The position numbers and the translations under genes were made by a program. 21,803 nucleotides of DNA. Origin: Paulinella micropora. Lineage: Eukaryota; Cercozoa; Imbricatea; Euglyphida; Paulinellidae. Below the pieces are notes generated by a model that was given only the letters and a program-made list of their open reading frames with translations, did no database searches and was not told the DNA's origin. The stretch's first letter is position 1, and every line of letters starts with the position of its first letter. The stretch covers positions 1-21,803 of the forward strand of contig WBZZ01000463.1 of NCBI GenBank assembly GCA_019918135.1, written 5' to 3'. Shown piece after piece: positions 8,187 through 15,600 of the stretch.

Positions 8187-10148
8187 TCAAATGTATGTAT
8201 CAAAATTACCATAACCATTCTGTGCTTTTAATTTCTCCGCTTCTTCTTCTTTTAAGTCTGTATAACCGCTGGCAAATTTAAATTTAATACCTTTCGCTCG
8301 CTCCATTAAAAACCTCATAGCAAACCATCCACACGTGTCCGAAGTATCACTCTGCTCTTTCACTTGATTAACCTTCATTAACAAATAACTATCTGGGTGG
8401 CTTTTATCTATTAGTTGTTTCATTTGTTGTTGAAAGTCTTCAGTCGGTTGATATTCAGCCAAAGGGTCATACACTTCAACACTCCTGTCTTTATCTAGAC
8501 TTATCCATATTGCCATCCAGTGCTGTCCTTTTTTGTTGCTCGGGTCTGTATTCATAATAAATCCGTATCGCTTTCTGCTTCCGGGCTTCAACTTGTAAAT
8601 TTCATTACTGGCTATCGCTCCGAGATACCATCCATATTTTTTCATTATTTCATCTATTTCATTAGTCATTAGTCCCCGCCCCTCACCCTGCTGTGGCTCC
8701 TCTGGCGGGGGCTCCTCTGTCTGTGGTTGTGGCTCTGGCTCTGGTTGCTGTGGTTGTGGCTCTGGTTGCTGTGGCTGTGGCTCAAATGGCGGGGGTAGCG
8801 GTTGGGGCATTCCCTCATCAATAGTTAAATCCGTTGAAACTTGTTTATCAACATTTGGGTCTATTGTCATTTTGCTAGTTAGAGTTTTTATAAAATCATG
8901 TTTGTTCATTGTGTGTTTCCAATCTTTGTGGGCTAAGTATTTTTTTATTTTCGCTATTGAAAATACTTTATTTATCATTTCGTCCAATGTATGGTGTAAT
9001 TTTCTACCTGCCCCTCCTTGTTTCCCCATATACTCATCATACTTAGCATAATCTGCTATTTTCTTTTTTATTTGGTCCTCTTCGGTTCCTACATCAATAT
9101 TAAACCTTTTTATCATAGCCATAATCCATTTGATATTTTCTCTATGTTTCAATTTTGTATGTCCGTCCATTTCAAGTTTCCTTTTTAAGGCTCGCGATAA
9201 ATCAACGATTTTTATTTCTGGTAAATACTTTTTTGATAAGGCATCTTTCATTGTTTGGTTAAATTGTAAATTTTTTACATCATTTTCCTTTTCTTCCCTT
9301 TTTTTTTCTTCTTGTGCTAGTGCTTTCCTCATATCAGTCAGATTTATATGTTTCTTTTGCAATAATTTAATACCATCTGCTGTTTTTTGTATCATACTAT
9401 CAGTCATTTTTTCAATCTCTTCGTCAGTAAAATAAGCAGATTTCAAAAGTTTTATGTTTTCATCTAGTTTGTCTGCCGTAGGGGATTTTGGTAGTGGTGA
9501 TACTGGTGAAGGTGGACCACCTAATGGTGGTGCTTGTGGCTGACCATGTTGCGGTGGCATAATATAGTGTTGTTGCGGTGGCGGTGGTAATGCCTGTATC
9601 CTATTTTTTCTATCTTCTTCATATTTTACATCATCTATGAGTTTTTGCTCCCTTCTTAGTTCTCTGGCTTTTTGTTCTTGTCGTTCCTTAATATCTGATA
9701 GTTCATTGCGGTGTATCCTTGCTAACTCATCCTGCCTTTCCTTAGCATCTGCTATGTCTTTTCTTTCTTGCCTCTTCTTTTCTTCTTCAGCATCCGCCTG
9801 TGCTTTTTTCTCTTTTTGGTCAATCTCATCAATCTTTTCGTATTTTTCCTTTCTGAGTTTGTCTAAGTGGTCATTAATGGCGGTTCTAGTATTTTGCTCA
9901 ATCTCCGACAAACTCTGGACTTTTCTTAAGTCTTCTTTTCGCTTAGGTGTCCGCTTTGATTTTGGCCGATTTAGATATTTCATAAAAAGTTCAACAATTT
10001 GAAGTGTGCTCATATCATTTGTCTTTTTACCGAAATTAAGATAATATTTTTTACCCTTCTGGATAATATACGGCTTACCGCTCTTATTCCTATAAACCCG
10101 CGGGGGTCTTAATTTCTGTTTCTTTGTTTTTTTGGTTTTAGCAACCAT
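8187..10148 (-). CDS. PRO: Adenain-like cysteine protease fused to a long basic/coiled-coil N-terminal region
   Basis: Maturation protease expected to cleave virion precursors during assembly. The frame is intact (653 residues). Residues 1-75 are very basic (KKTKKQK, KGKKYYLNFGKK). Residues about 78-190 are a charged coiled coil rich in Glu, Lys, Arg and Gln. A Pro-rich linker (about 190-225), a helical middle part and a Gln/Pro/Glu linker (about 448-490) follow. The C-terminal domain, from about 494, carries the Ulp1/adenain catalytic set: His543 in GQHWMAIW, Asp561 in VYDPL, Gln599 and Cys606 in DTCGWF. The Gln-Cys spacing of 7 is the same as in adenain. Polinton proteases are usually near 200 residues, so the 490-residue extension is unusual and may be a structural or DNA-binding part. 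The start at 10148 follows TCTATAG (10150-10156). The TGA at 8187 begins a TGATATTTT motif. Confidence 0.88.
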   Translation of the reverse strand: MVAKTKKTKKQKLRPPRVYRNKSGKPYIIQKGKKYYLNFGKKTNDMSTLQIVELFMKYLNRPKSKRTPKRKEDLRKVQSLSEIEQNTRTAINDHLDKLRKEKYEKIDEIDQKEKKAQADAEEEKKRQERKDIADAKERQDELARIHRNELSDIKERQEQKARELRREQKLIDDVKYEEDRKNRIQALPPPPQQHYIMPPQHGQPQAPPLGGPPSPVSPLPKSPTADKLDENIKLLKSAYFTDEEIEKMTDSMIQKTADGIKLLQKKHINLTDMRKALAQEEKKREEKENDVKNLQFNQTMKDALSKKYLPEIKIVDLSRALKRKLEMDGHTKLKHRENIKWIMAMIKRFNIDVGTEEDQIKKKIADYAKYDEYMGKQGGAGRKLHHTLDEMINKVFSIAKIKKYLAHKDWKHTMNKHDFIKTLTSKMTIDPNVDKQVSTDLTIDEGMPQPLPPPFEPQPQQPEPQPQQPEPEPQPQTEEPPPEEPQQGEGRGLMTNEIDEIMKKYGWYLGAIASNEIYKLKPGSRKRYGFIMNTDPSNKKGQHWMAIWISLDKDRSVEVYDPLAEYQPTEDFQQQMKQLIDKSHPDSYLLMKVNQVKEQSDTSDTCGWFAMRFLMERAKGIKFKFASGYTDLKEEEAEKLKAQNGYGNFDTYI

Positions 10149-10154
10149 TCTATA

Positions 10155-10208
10155 GATAGTTTAGAATTGCGTTTCGTGCTATCGCACTCTCACTTATTCC
10201 AAACCATC
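10155..10208 (+). terminator. Palindrome 3a (GATAGTTTAGAAT/ATTCCAAACCATC)
   Basis: A 13-base outer stem with two mismatches, the shared core TTGCGTTTCGTGCTATCGCA, and a GTTTTTTTA tail. It overlaps the TCTATAG box of the protease gene, so it lies in that gene's upstream region rather than behind a gene. Confidence 0.75.
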
Positions 10209-10241
10209 GTTTTTTTATTTTAGGAAAAAATAATGGTCATC

Positions 10242-10275
10242 GATGTTTTGTGATGACGAAGTCAGAACAAAATAT
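10242..10275 (-). terminator. Palindrome 3b after the core-like gene
   Basis: Reading on the minus strand, ATATTTTGTTCTGACTTCGTC begins 3 bases after the TAA stop and pairs with the distal ACAAAACATC arm. It is nearly the same sequence as palindrome 1a, seven kilobases away and in the opposite orientation. Confidence 0.8.
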
Positions 10276-10277
10276 AT

Positions 10278-10574
10278 TTAGAATTTGAGTGCTCCACGTC
10301 CTCTCTGCTTACCATACCCCAGTCTTGATGCTACAGCACCAACACTACCTGCGTAAGGCACCCCGACACTACTTAATGCTCCCGCAGTCCTTGAGATTAA
10401 CTTATTACCGCGAAGAAATTTATCAACGGCAAAGACCGTTTTGCCAACTTTTTGCCAGTTGATTTTACCACCTGCTTGTCCCTTGCCTCCTTGCTTCTTC
10501 TTGCGACCAGTCTTCTTTTTACCTCCAGCCATGTTGGTGCTTGAGTTATTTGCCGATTGTTGGAATGACTTCAA
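10278..10574 (-). CDS. Small basic Gly/Lys-rich core-like protein (adenovirus pVII/pX-like)
   Basis: A very basic protein, rich in Gly, Lys and Arg, with a C-terminal Gly/Ala-rich amphipathic part ending GRGALKF. Such proteins condense DNA or disturb membranes in adenovirus-like particles; the role here is inferred from composition and position. The frame opens at a TTG (10574). The first ATG is at 10532 (MAGGKKKTGRKKKQGG), but the frame upstream of it still looks coding. M-A-G-G-K fits the adenain cleavage pattern (M/I/L)-X-G-G-X, so this Met may be part of a cleavage site rather than the start. Another ATG at 10596, just behind a TCTATAG box (10601-10607), lies in a different frame that stops after 16 codons. 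The original start may therefore be 10596, with a one-base break near 10575-10590. Confidence 0.65.
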   Translation of the reverse strand: MKSFQQSANNSSTNMAGGKKKTGRKKKQGGKGQAGGKINWQKVGKTVFAVDKFLRGNKLISRTAGALSSVGVPYAGSVGAVASRLGYGKQRGRGALKF

Positions 10575-10605
10575 CCCTAGTTGTCTTCACTACCATTATA
10601 CTATA

Positions 10606-10627
10606 GAAAGATTTAAAAAAATCTTTC
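10606..10627. repeat. Perfect 9-bp palindrome in the ATPase/core-gene spacer
   Basis: GAAAGATTT (10606-10614) and AAATCTTTC (10619-10627) with loop AAAA. It adjoins the TCTATAG box at 10601-10607 and lies 10 bases upstream of the possible ATG at 10596. Confidence 0.65.
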
Positions 10628-10639
10628 AGCAAAAATAAA

Positions 10640-10663
10640 AAATAATTACAAAAATAATTATTT
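10640..10663 (-). terminator. Palindrome overlapping the ATPase stop codon
   Basis: AAATAATTA and TAATTATTT, 9 perfect pairs, loop of 6, with the TAA stop (10658-10660) in one arm. The stem is all A/T. The sequence differs from the GATATTTT family, but the placement over the stop codon is the same. Confidence 0.65.
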
Positions 10664-11464
10664 CATGCGATAGGCAAAGTTTTTTCTTAACTCATCATCA
10701 ACACTTGAGACATAAAGAAAATTAAATCTCTCCTTTGTTGCTTCGTGATACTTTAAGTCAAAAGATAAGTCTAAGTGTTTATACACGAGTTCCATTTTGT
10801 CCTGAGACTGACCCGGAAAGATTAATAAATAATCTAACTGCTTAATGGCTTCTGGCCGTAGGTCGTTCAAATACTGACTAGACATAATAACCTTACTTTT
10901 ATAGTGTCTGTTCTTTTTTAACAAATCACTTACGGACTTGTCTCTTAATCCACTACCTAAATCATCCAAAACAAAAACAACCTCTGGAGAAATATACTTA
11001 CTCGGCCTTTCTTTTGCCTCTGCGGCGCTCTGTTTCTTTTTTTCTTCTTTTCCGAAATAAAGAAATTGTGGCTTCTCTATTTCTTCTTTGTCCTGTTTTA
11101 GTTCTCCTTCGTGTTGCTCGTCATGTCTGTTCAGTTTGTCTAACTCATAATCAATGACATTAACACCATCTGATTTAAGAAAGGTATATATTGCCATCGG
11201 GTTGCCTCTGTTCTTAAAGTGCTTAACCATTGCTTTATAAATGTAGTCCTTGTGTATTGTTGAAGCAATAATGACAATGCGGGTTTTTCTGTCTGTAGTC
11301 CGTTTCAGTATTTCAAAGAGTGCTGTCGTCTTACCGCTCTTCTTACGGGCGAGTAGAAATATGTTTGCATACGGCTCATTGAATAATTTATAACCTTTTG
11401 CTTTTTTATCTCCGTGTCCATCCTGCTTCACAGGCTTAACTTTGACGTTGTTAATCTTAAGCAT
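10658..11464 (-). CDS. ATP: FtsK/HerA-type genome-packaging ATPase
   Basis: Motor that drives the genome into the capsid, family of poxvirus A32 and Polinton/virophage ATPases. The frame is intact (268 residues). Walker A is ARKKSGKTT (39-47), with Ala in place of the usual first Gly. Walker B is VVFVLDDLG (162-170) with the paired acidic residues Asp167 and Asp168. A MSSQYLND motif (194-201) fits the polar sensor after strand 4 of this family. Between the Walker motifs is a long charged insert (about 107-155) rich in Glu, Lys and Gln. The start at 11464 is 9 bases behind the stop of the 121-residue gene, so the two may share a transcript, although TAATATAAG lies directly before the ATG. The TAA stop is inside a 9-bp perfect palindrome. 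Confidence 0.9.
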   Translation of the reverse strand: MLKINNVKVKPVKQDGHGDKKAKGYKLFNEPYANIFLLARKKSGKTTALFEILKRTTDRKTRIVIIASTIHKDYIYKAMVKHFKNRGNPMAIYTFLKSDGVNVIDYELDKLNRHDEQHEGELKQDKEEIEKPQFLYFGKEEKKKQSAAEAKERPSKYISPEVVFVLDDLGSGLRDKSVSDLLKKNRHYKSKVIMSSQYLNDLRPEAIKQLDYLLIFPGQSQDKMELVYKHLDLSFDLKYHEATKERFNFLYVSSVDDELRKNFAYRMK

Positions 11465-11473
11465 CTTATATTA

Positions 11474-11839
11474 TTATCCTAAGAATTCTAAGCATACAAC
11501 AATTCGGCCCGCTAAATTTCCTGTGTCAATATTTCCGCTGTCAGTTTCAAGGACTTTAAATGTATATTGTCCGTCAGTCCATCCGACAACACCCAAATTA
11601 TAACCGAGATTTGAAATGTTTGCTGTGGTGCTGTCCGCAAATGTTCCAATAATTCCAATTCTGTCCATATAAAGAATTCTGGTTTTTGTCTCTGTCTGGT
11701 CGTTCATATAGTGGATAAATTTTACATTCATTTTGGTGGGTGTGAATGACATTTGAATATTTTTATTAAATGTTTTGCTTCCTCCAGCAAAATCATTGCT
11801 CAGAAAAATAATCTTTTGGTATTTGAACTCACTCATCAT
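11474..11839 (-). CDS. Unknown 121-residue beta-rich protein in the virion block
   Basis: I do not recognise this protein. It is intact, with no membrane segment and no signal peptide, and it is rich in Thr, Asn, Ile, Phe and Gly, with alternating hydrophobic and polar residues that suggest beta strands (for example TKTRILYMDRIGIIGTF). It starts with two Met codons. It lies directly upstream of the packaging ATPase and ends 9 bases before it. A minor capsid or cement role is a guess from position and composition. Its promoter region is shared with the divergent gene at 11864: the two starts are only 24 bases apart. Confidence 0.65.
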   Translation of the reverse strand: MMSEFKYQKIIFLSNDFAGGSKTFNKNIQMSFTPTKMNVKFIHYMNDQTETKTRILYMDRIGIIGTFADSTTANISNLGYNLGVVGWTDGQYTFKVLETDSGNIDTGNLAGRIVVCLEFLG

Positions 11840-11863
11840 ATATTTTGTATAATATAAAAAAAA
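11840..11863. promoter_or_regulatory. Minimal divergent promoter, 24 bp
   Basis: The starts of the 121-residue gene (-) and the Cys-rich gene (+) are separated by only 24 bases, all AT-rich with TATTTTGTATAATATAA. Both promoters must lie in or reach into this space or the coding regions. Confidence 0.5.
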
Positions 11864-12112
11864 ATGATTTTAATATTCTTGTTTATGTGGTCTGTGTTAG
11901 GTAGGACTGCCTGCGACTTTTACTCACGGGTCAGTGAGAAAAAAAATGAGAGTTGTGCTTATTGTATTCAGAAAGGAATAGAAACAAAATTTAAATGTGT
12001 GTATAAGCCTATGAGTGATTGGTGTGTTAGTTTTGATGAAGCCATTCCTTTAATTTGCTCAAATGATGCTATGTGGTATAAAACTCAAGTATATGAATGT
12101 TCATTTCTTTGA
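11864..12112 (+). CDS. Small secreted Cys-rich protein
   Basis: An 82-residue protein. Residues 1-11 (MILIFLFMWSV) form a short hydrophobic signal-like segment. The rest has seven Cys at 17, 31, 34, 45, 54, 65 and 79, with a Trp-Cys pair at 53-54. The order C...SCxxC...C...WC...C recalls PSI-type extracellular modules, but similarity is weak and this could be an unrelated disulphide-rich fold. It is the only secreted-looking gene in the element and is transcribed away from the ATPase block. The TGA stop overlaps the large palindrome 12111-12222. Function is unknown; action outside the cell or in the endomembrane system is inferred only from the N-terminus and the cysteines. Confidence 0.65.
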   Translation: MILIFLFMWSVLGRTACDFYSRVSEKKNESCAYCIQKGIETKFKCVYKPMSDWCVSFDEAIPLICSNDAMWYKTQVYECSFL

Positions 12113-12222
12113 TATTTGAGAATTGCGCTTTACTGCCCGAAGGGCGTAATCACTCTACGAGATGGTCGTGCTACGCACTCTCGCTATGGATTCAACTTGT
12201 TGAATCTATAATCTCAAACATC
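12111..12222 (+). terminator. Palindrome 4a, three-hairpin cluster after the Cys-rich gene
   Basis: The outer arm GATATTTGAGAAT starts inside the TGA at 12110-12112 and pairs with AATCTCAAACATC (12210-12222). Enclosed are GCCC/GGGC, a CGTGCTACGCACTCTCG core as in 2a, and GATTCAA/TTGAATC. It is followed by GTTTTTA. Confidence 0.8.
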
Positions 12223-12245
12223 GTTTTTATACTTTAATGGTGGAC

Positions 12246-12284
12246 GATGTTTTACGAAGGCACGAAGTGCATGAGTAAAATATC
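12246..12284 (-). terminator. Palindrome 4b after the membrane-protein gene
   Basis: On the minus strand GATATTTTAC starts inside the TGA stop and pairs with GTAAAACATC (12255-12246), with inner stem GCAC/GTGC. With 4a it fills the space between two convergent genes. Confidence 0.8.
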
Positions 12285-12624
12285 ATTTCTTTGAAGAAGG
12301 TGATGGAAGGCAAATGCCAATCAATAGTGTTAGGATTCCGACATAAGTGTTAGCAACCTCGCACGGCAAGTTCTTTTCAGATAACCTCACGATACAAAGG
12401 GTTATAATGGCAATAATGATACCCATTTGAAATAAGTATTTAATAAGTTGGCTGTCTGTCGGTCTGTTTTTTATACAACAACAATTCCAGTTATCTTCCA
12501 ATTCGTGCTCTACTTTTTTTTCCTCATTCTTCAATGAAATGTCTAAAACTCTATTTTTCAACTCTGGTGTTAGTTCGCCGTCTATTTCAATGACTGGCGG
12601 TGGGGGGTGTAATCTAGGAGGCAT
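12283..12624 (-). CDS. Two-helix membrane protein of unknown function
   Basis: A 113-residue protein. Residues 1-57 are soluble and charged, with a Pro-rich start (PPRLHPPPP) and a CCC triplet at 48-50. Two hydrophobic segments follow, about 60-79 (LFQMGIIIAIITLCIV) and about 92-107, each with a Cys nearby, then a short tail PSPSSKK. The ATG at 12624 overlaps the end of the fibre gene (stop at 12614-12616) by 11 bases, so both are probably on one transcript. The TGA stop overlaps palindrome 12246-12284. A role in an internal virion membrane or in membrane passage would fit, but nothing in the sequence proves it. Confidence 0.7.
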   Translation of the reverse strand: MPPRLHPPPPVIEIDGELTPELKNRVLDISLKNEEKKVEHELEDNWNCCCIKNRPTDSQLIKYLFQMGIIIAIITLCIVRLSEKNLPCEVANTYVGILTLLIGICLPSPSSKK

Positions 12625-15600
12625 TAGTAGAAAATACGACTGCTCGGATTTCGGCTAGTTGGTTTGCTTGGTCTTGTAGTATATTCATAAGATTTTTATT
12701 TTCTTTTTCTAAATTAACTACCTTTTCCGCCATGTGTTGAAAAGCACTAACCAATATTGGTATGAAGTCTGTATATGTTATTCCTTCAAGGTAGCCATCT
12801 CCATCGTCCGCTTTTATTCCACTTTCAGATACAAATTCTGGAAATACTTTTTTAACTTCGTCCGCGATAAATCCGTGGTTCTTTTGTTCTTTCTTTTCGT
12901 CTGCTTTCCAATCATGAATACGAACAACAATTTATTTTCATTAGTTTCTCGCAACAATCCCCGCAGTCTAATGTTTTAATATCTGATTTTAATCGCCTGT
13001 CCGATGAGTTTGTCCAAGCACCATTTAGCGGAATATAATTATAACTGCCAGACGGCTCGCTTGAAGAGTTTGAAGTAGTCCAAGCATGAACCAAACCAGT
13101 TGATGCACAAACTACTCCATAATTCGTATATCCACCCGATTTCAAAAATATTTGTGGGTCGTAAGTAGCGGCGGGTCTTTTTCTTAATGTTAAAGAACCG
13201 CTGGATGCTGTTGTGATGCTTAAATCTCCCGACGTATTAATGTTCATCGCCTCAGTGTAAGATATATTGTTTCCCACCGTTGTTCCTGAATTATAATAAA
13301 AAGCGAGTTTGCCACCTTTTTGAATTAGAAAGTTTGAACCGCTGTGGCTTGATTTCCAGTTCGTGCCATCAAAATAAGCATCAAAACTTAAATTGACATT
13401 GTCGTGTGCCCAATTCAATAATTGAAATGTTGGATAAGCATCCGCCGTTGTTATTGCTTGTAAGTGTGCCCCTGCGATATTTGAAGCCGTCCCGTATATT
13501 TCTAAACCACCTGACGCTCCCACTCCTTTCGTTGAGTTGCCTATGATTATCGGTTTGCCTGATGCTGTTGTTATTTTATCACTCGTCGTTAATGTGGTTG
13601 TTGATATACCAGCATTTGCCGTTAGTAAGCCCGTTGTGCTACTGATGTCCATTGCGACATTAAACGATACAGTATTCCCCACCGTTGCTCCTGATTTGTA
13701 ATAGAAAATAAGATTAGTGCTTTTTTGTATTAAAAAGTTAGATGTCGCAGAAGATGATTTCCATGCCCCTCCCGACACATAAACATCAAAACCTAACGTA
13801 ATATCATTATGAGCATAATTCCACATTTGAAAAACGGGATGGATGTCTGCTGTTGTTATTGCCTGTATATGTGGCCCCGCGGGGTCGCTCGCAGTTCCAT
13901 ATAACTCTAAGCCACCAGTTGCTCCTACTCCTTTTGTTGTATTGCCTATGATTATTGGTTTGCCTGATGCTGTTGTTATTTTGTCGCTCGCTGTTAATGA
14001 TGTTGTAGTCATGCCAGCAGTTGCCGTTAATGTTGTTCCCGTTATTGTTCCACCATTTGTTATATTGTTTGAGTTCATATCTAAGGCACCATAAAACCGC
14101 ATACCGCCAGCATTGTTAAAACGGACAATGTCAGACGAAGCACTTTTATTATCCAAAAGTTTTGAAATATAAAGTCCCGCCCCTTTTACATCAGATGCTA
14201 CATTCGTGAATACATAACCTCGTTGGTTCGCGGTTCCGCTTGTAGCAGTATTTAGAGTAAATAAGAAATACTGATAATCTCCTGATGTCTGTGAAAAGAA
14301 TATATCTCCTCCATTTTGGTTTAATATCCTCGCCCCATTATATGTTATATTTCCTCCATTAGTGATAGTTTGATTATTAAAATCGGCATTGTTCGTTAAA
14401 GTTAGATATTTTATCACAGTGCTCGCCCCATTAAATGTTTTGCTTCCTGTTATGGTTTGGTCTGTTGATAGTTTTACATTTTGCCCGTCCAATGTGTCCG
14501 CATACCCTTTTGTCGCTCCGTCCGTTGCTAATGTCGGAGTTCCAAGGTTGGCTATTTTGCTACTATTACAATCTAGCCCCGAAGCATTTACCCAACCGAC
14601 AATCGTCCCGTCAATAATAAAACTTATTTTTTTCGCAGAAATTTCAAAGTTGTAATATGTTGCAGTTTTCATATCCAAACTAGCAATTGACCCATAGAAT
14701 TGAAAACGATAAATGTCCCCTTTGTTGTTGAATTGATTGAATTTCCCGTTATTTCAACACCACTGCTATATGTCTTAATTCCTGCTATGGTTTGATTTCC
14801 TGTTAGTTTCACATTTTGCCCGTCTAATGTATCCACATAACTTTTGTTTGCTCCGTCCGTTGTTGCTGATGGTGTGGCTAAGTTTGTTATTTTGTTGTTA
14901 TTCAAAGATAGTGTAGTGCCAGTTGCGGTTATAATTAAAGTATTACCCGAATATAACTCAACATACGAACCCGTTATTTGTATCGGATACCAAGTCGCTG
15001 TGGCTGTTTTTTGTGCTGCAATCATTCCTATTTTTGTATCAAAGGCGATGCCAATGCCGTCAAAAGTAGTTGGATTGGATGAACCACTTACTTCCAAAGT
15101 TGATGTAAATTTTTTATTCCCTGCTATGGTTTGGTCTCCTGTTAGTTTAACCACCGAAGTATCAAGGGCTGAAATATCCACGCCATCAACAAGATTAACA
15201 TTTGTTATGCTTTGGCTTTTCATATCAATCCCCGCACTAGCATTTATTATACTGCTAAATGTTTTGGTTCCTGCTATGGTTTGGTCTCCTGTTAGTTTAA
15301 CCACCGAAGTATCAAGAACAGAAACATCAACACCATCAACATTACCAACATTTGTAATAGCAAAACCACCCATATTTAAACTACCCGTCATAGCCGTTGT
15401 GCCGTCCTTTGCTAGTTTCGTATCGGTATATGCTTTTGTTGAAGCATCGCCGTCATAGAATGGTGCTGGAAGTCCGCTGATTGCTGTCGTGCTGTTAAAA
15501 TTTAAAATATTGCCAGTCAATGTTATTCCGCCCCCTGTTGTTGGAGCAAGAAGTATGGAAGAACCAACAATGCTTAGTGGATAGCCCGTTGCTCCACCTA

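Noticed and set aside
3538..12284. Palindromes as a CRISPR array
   Set aside because: The units are far apart, lie between genes, differ in their inner arms and have no regular spacers.
14844..15458. 204-residue plus-strand frame opposite the fibre gene
   Set aside because: It is antisense to the repetitive fibre coding region. Its repeats mirror those of the fibre, and no independent start context or domain is visible.
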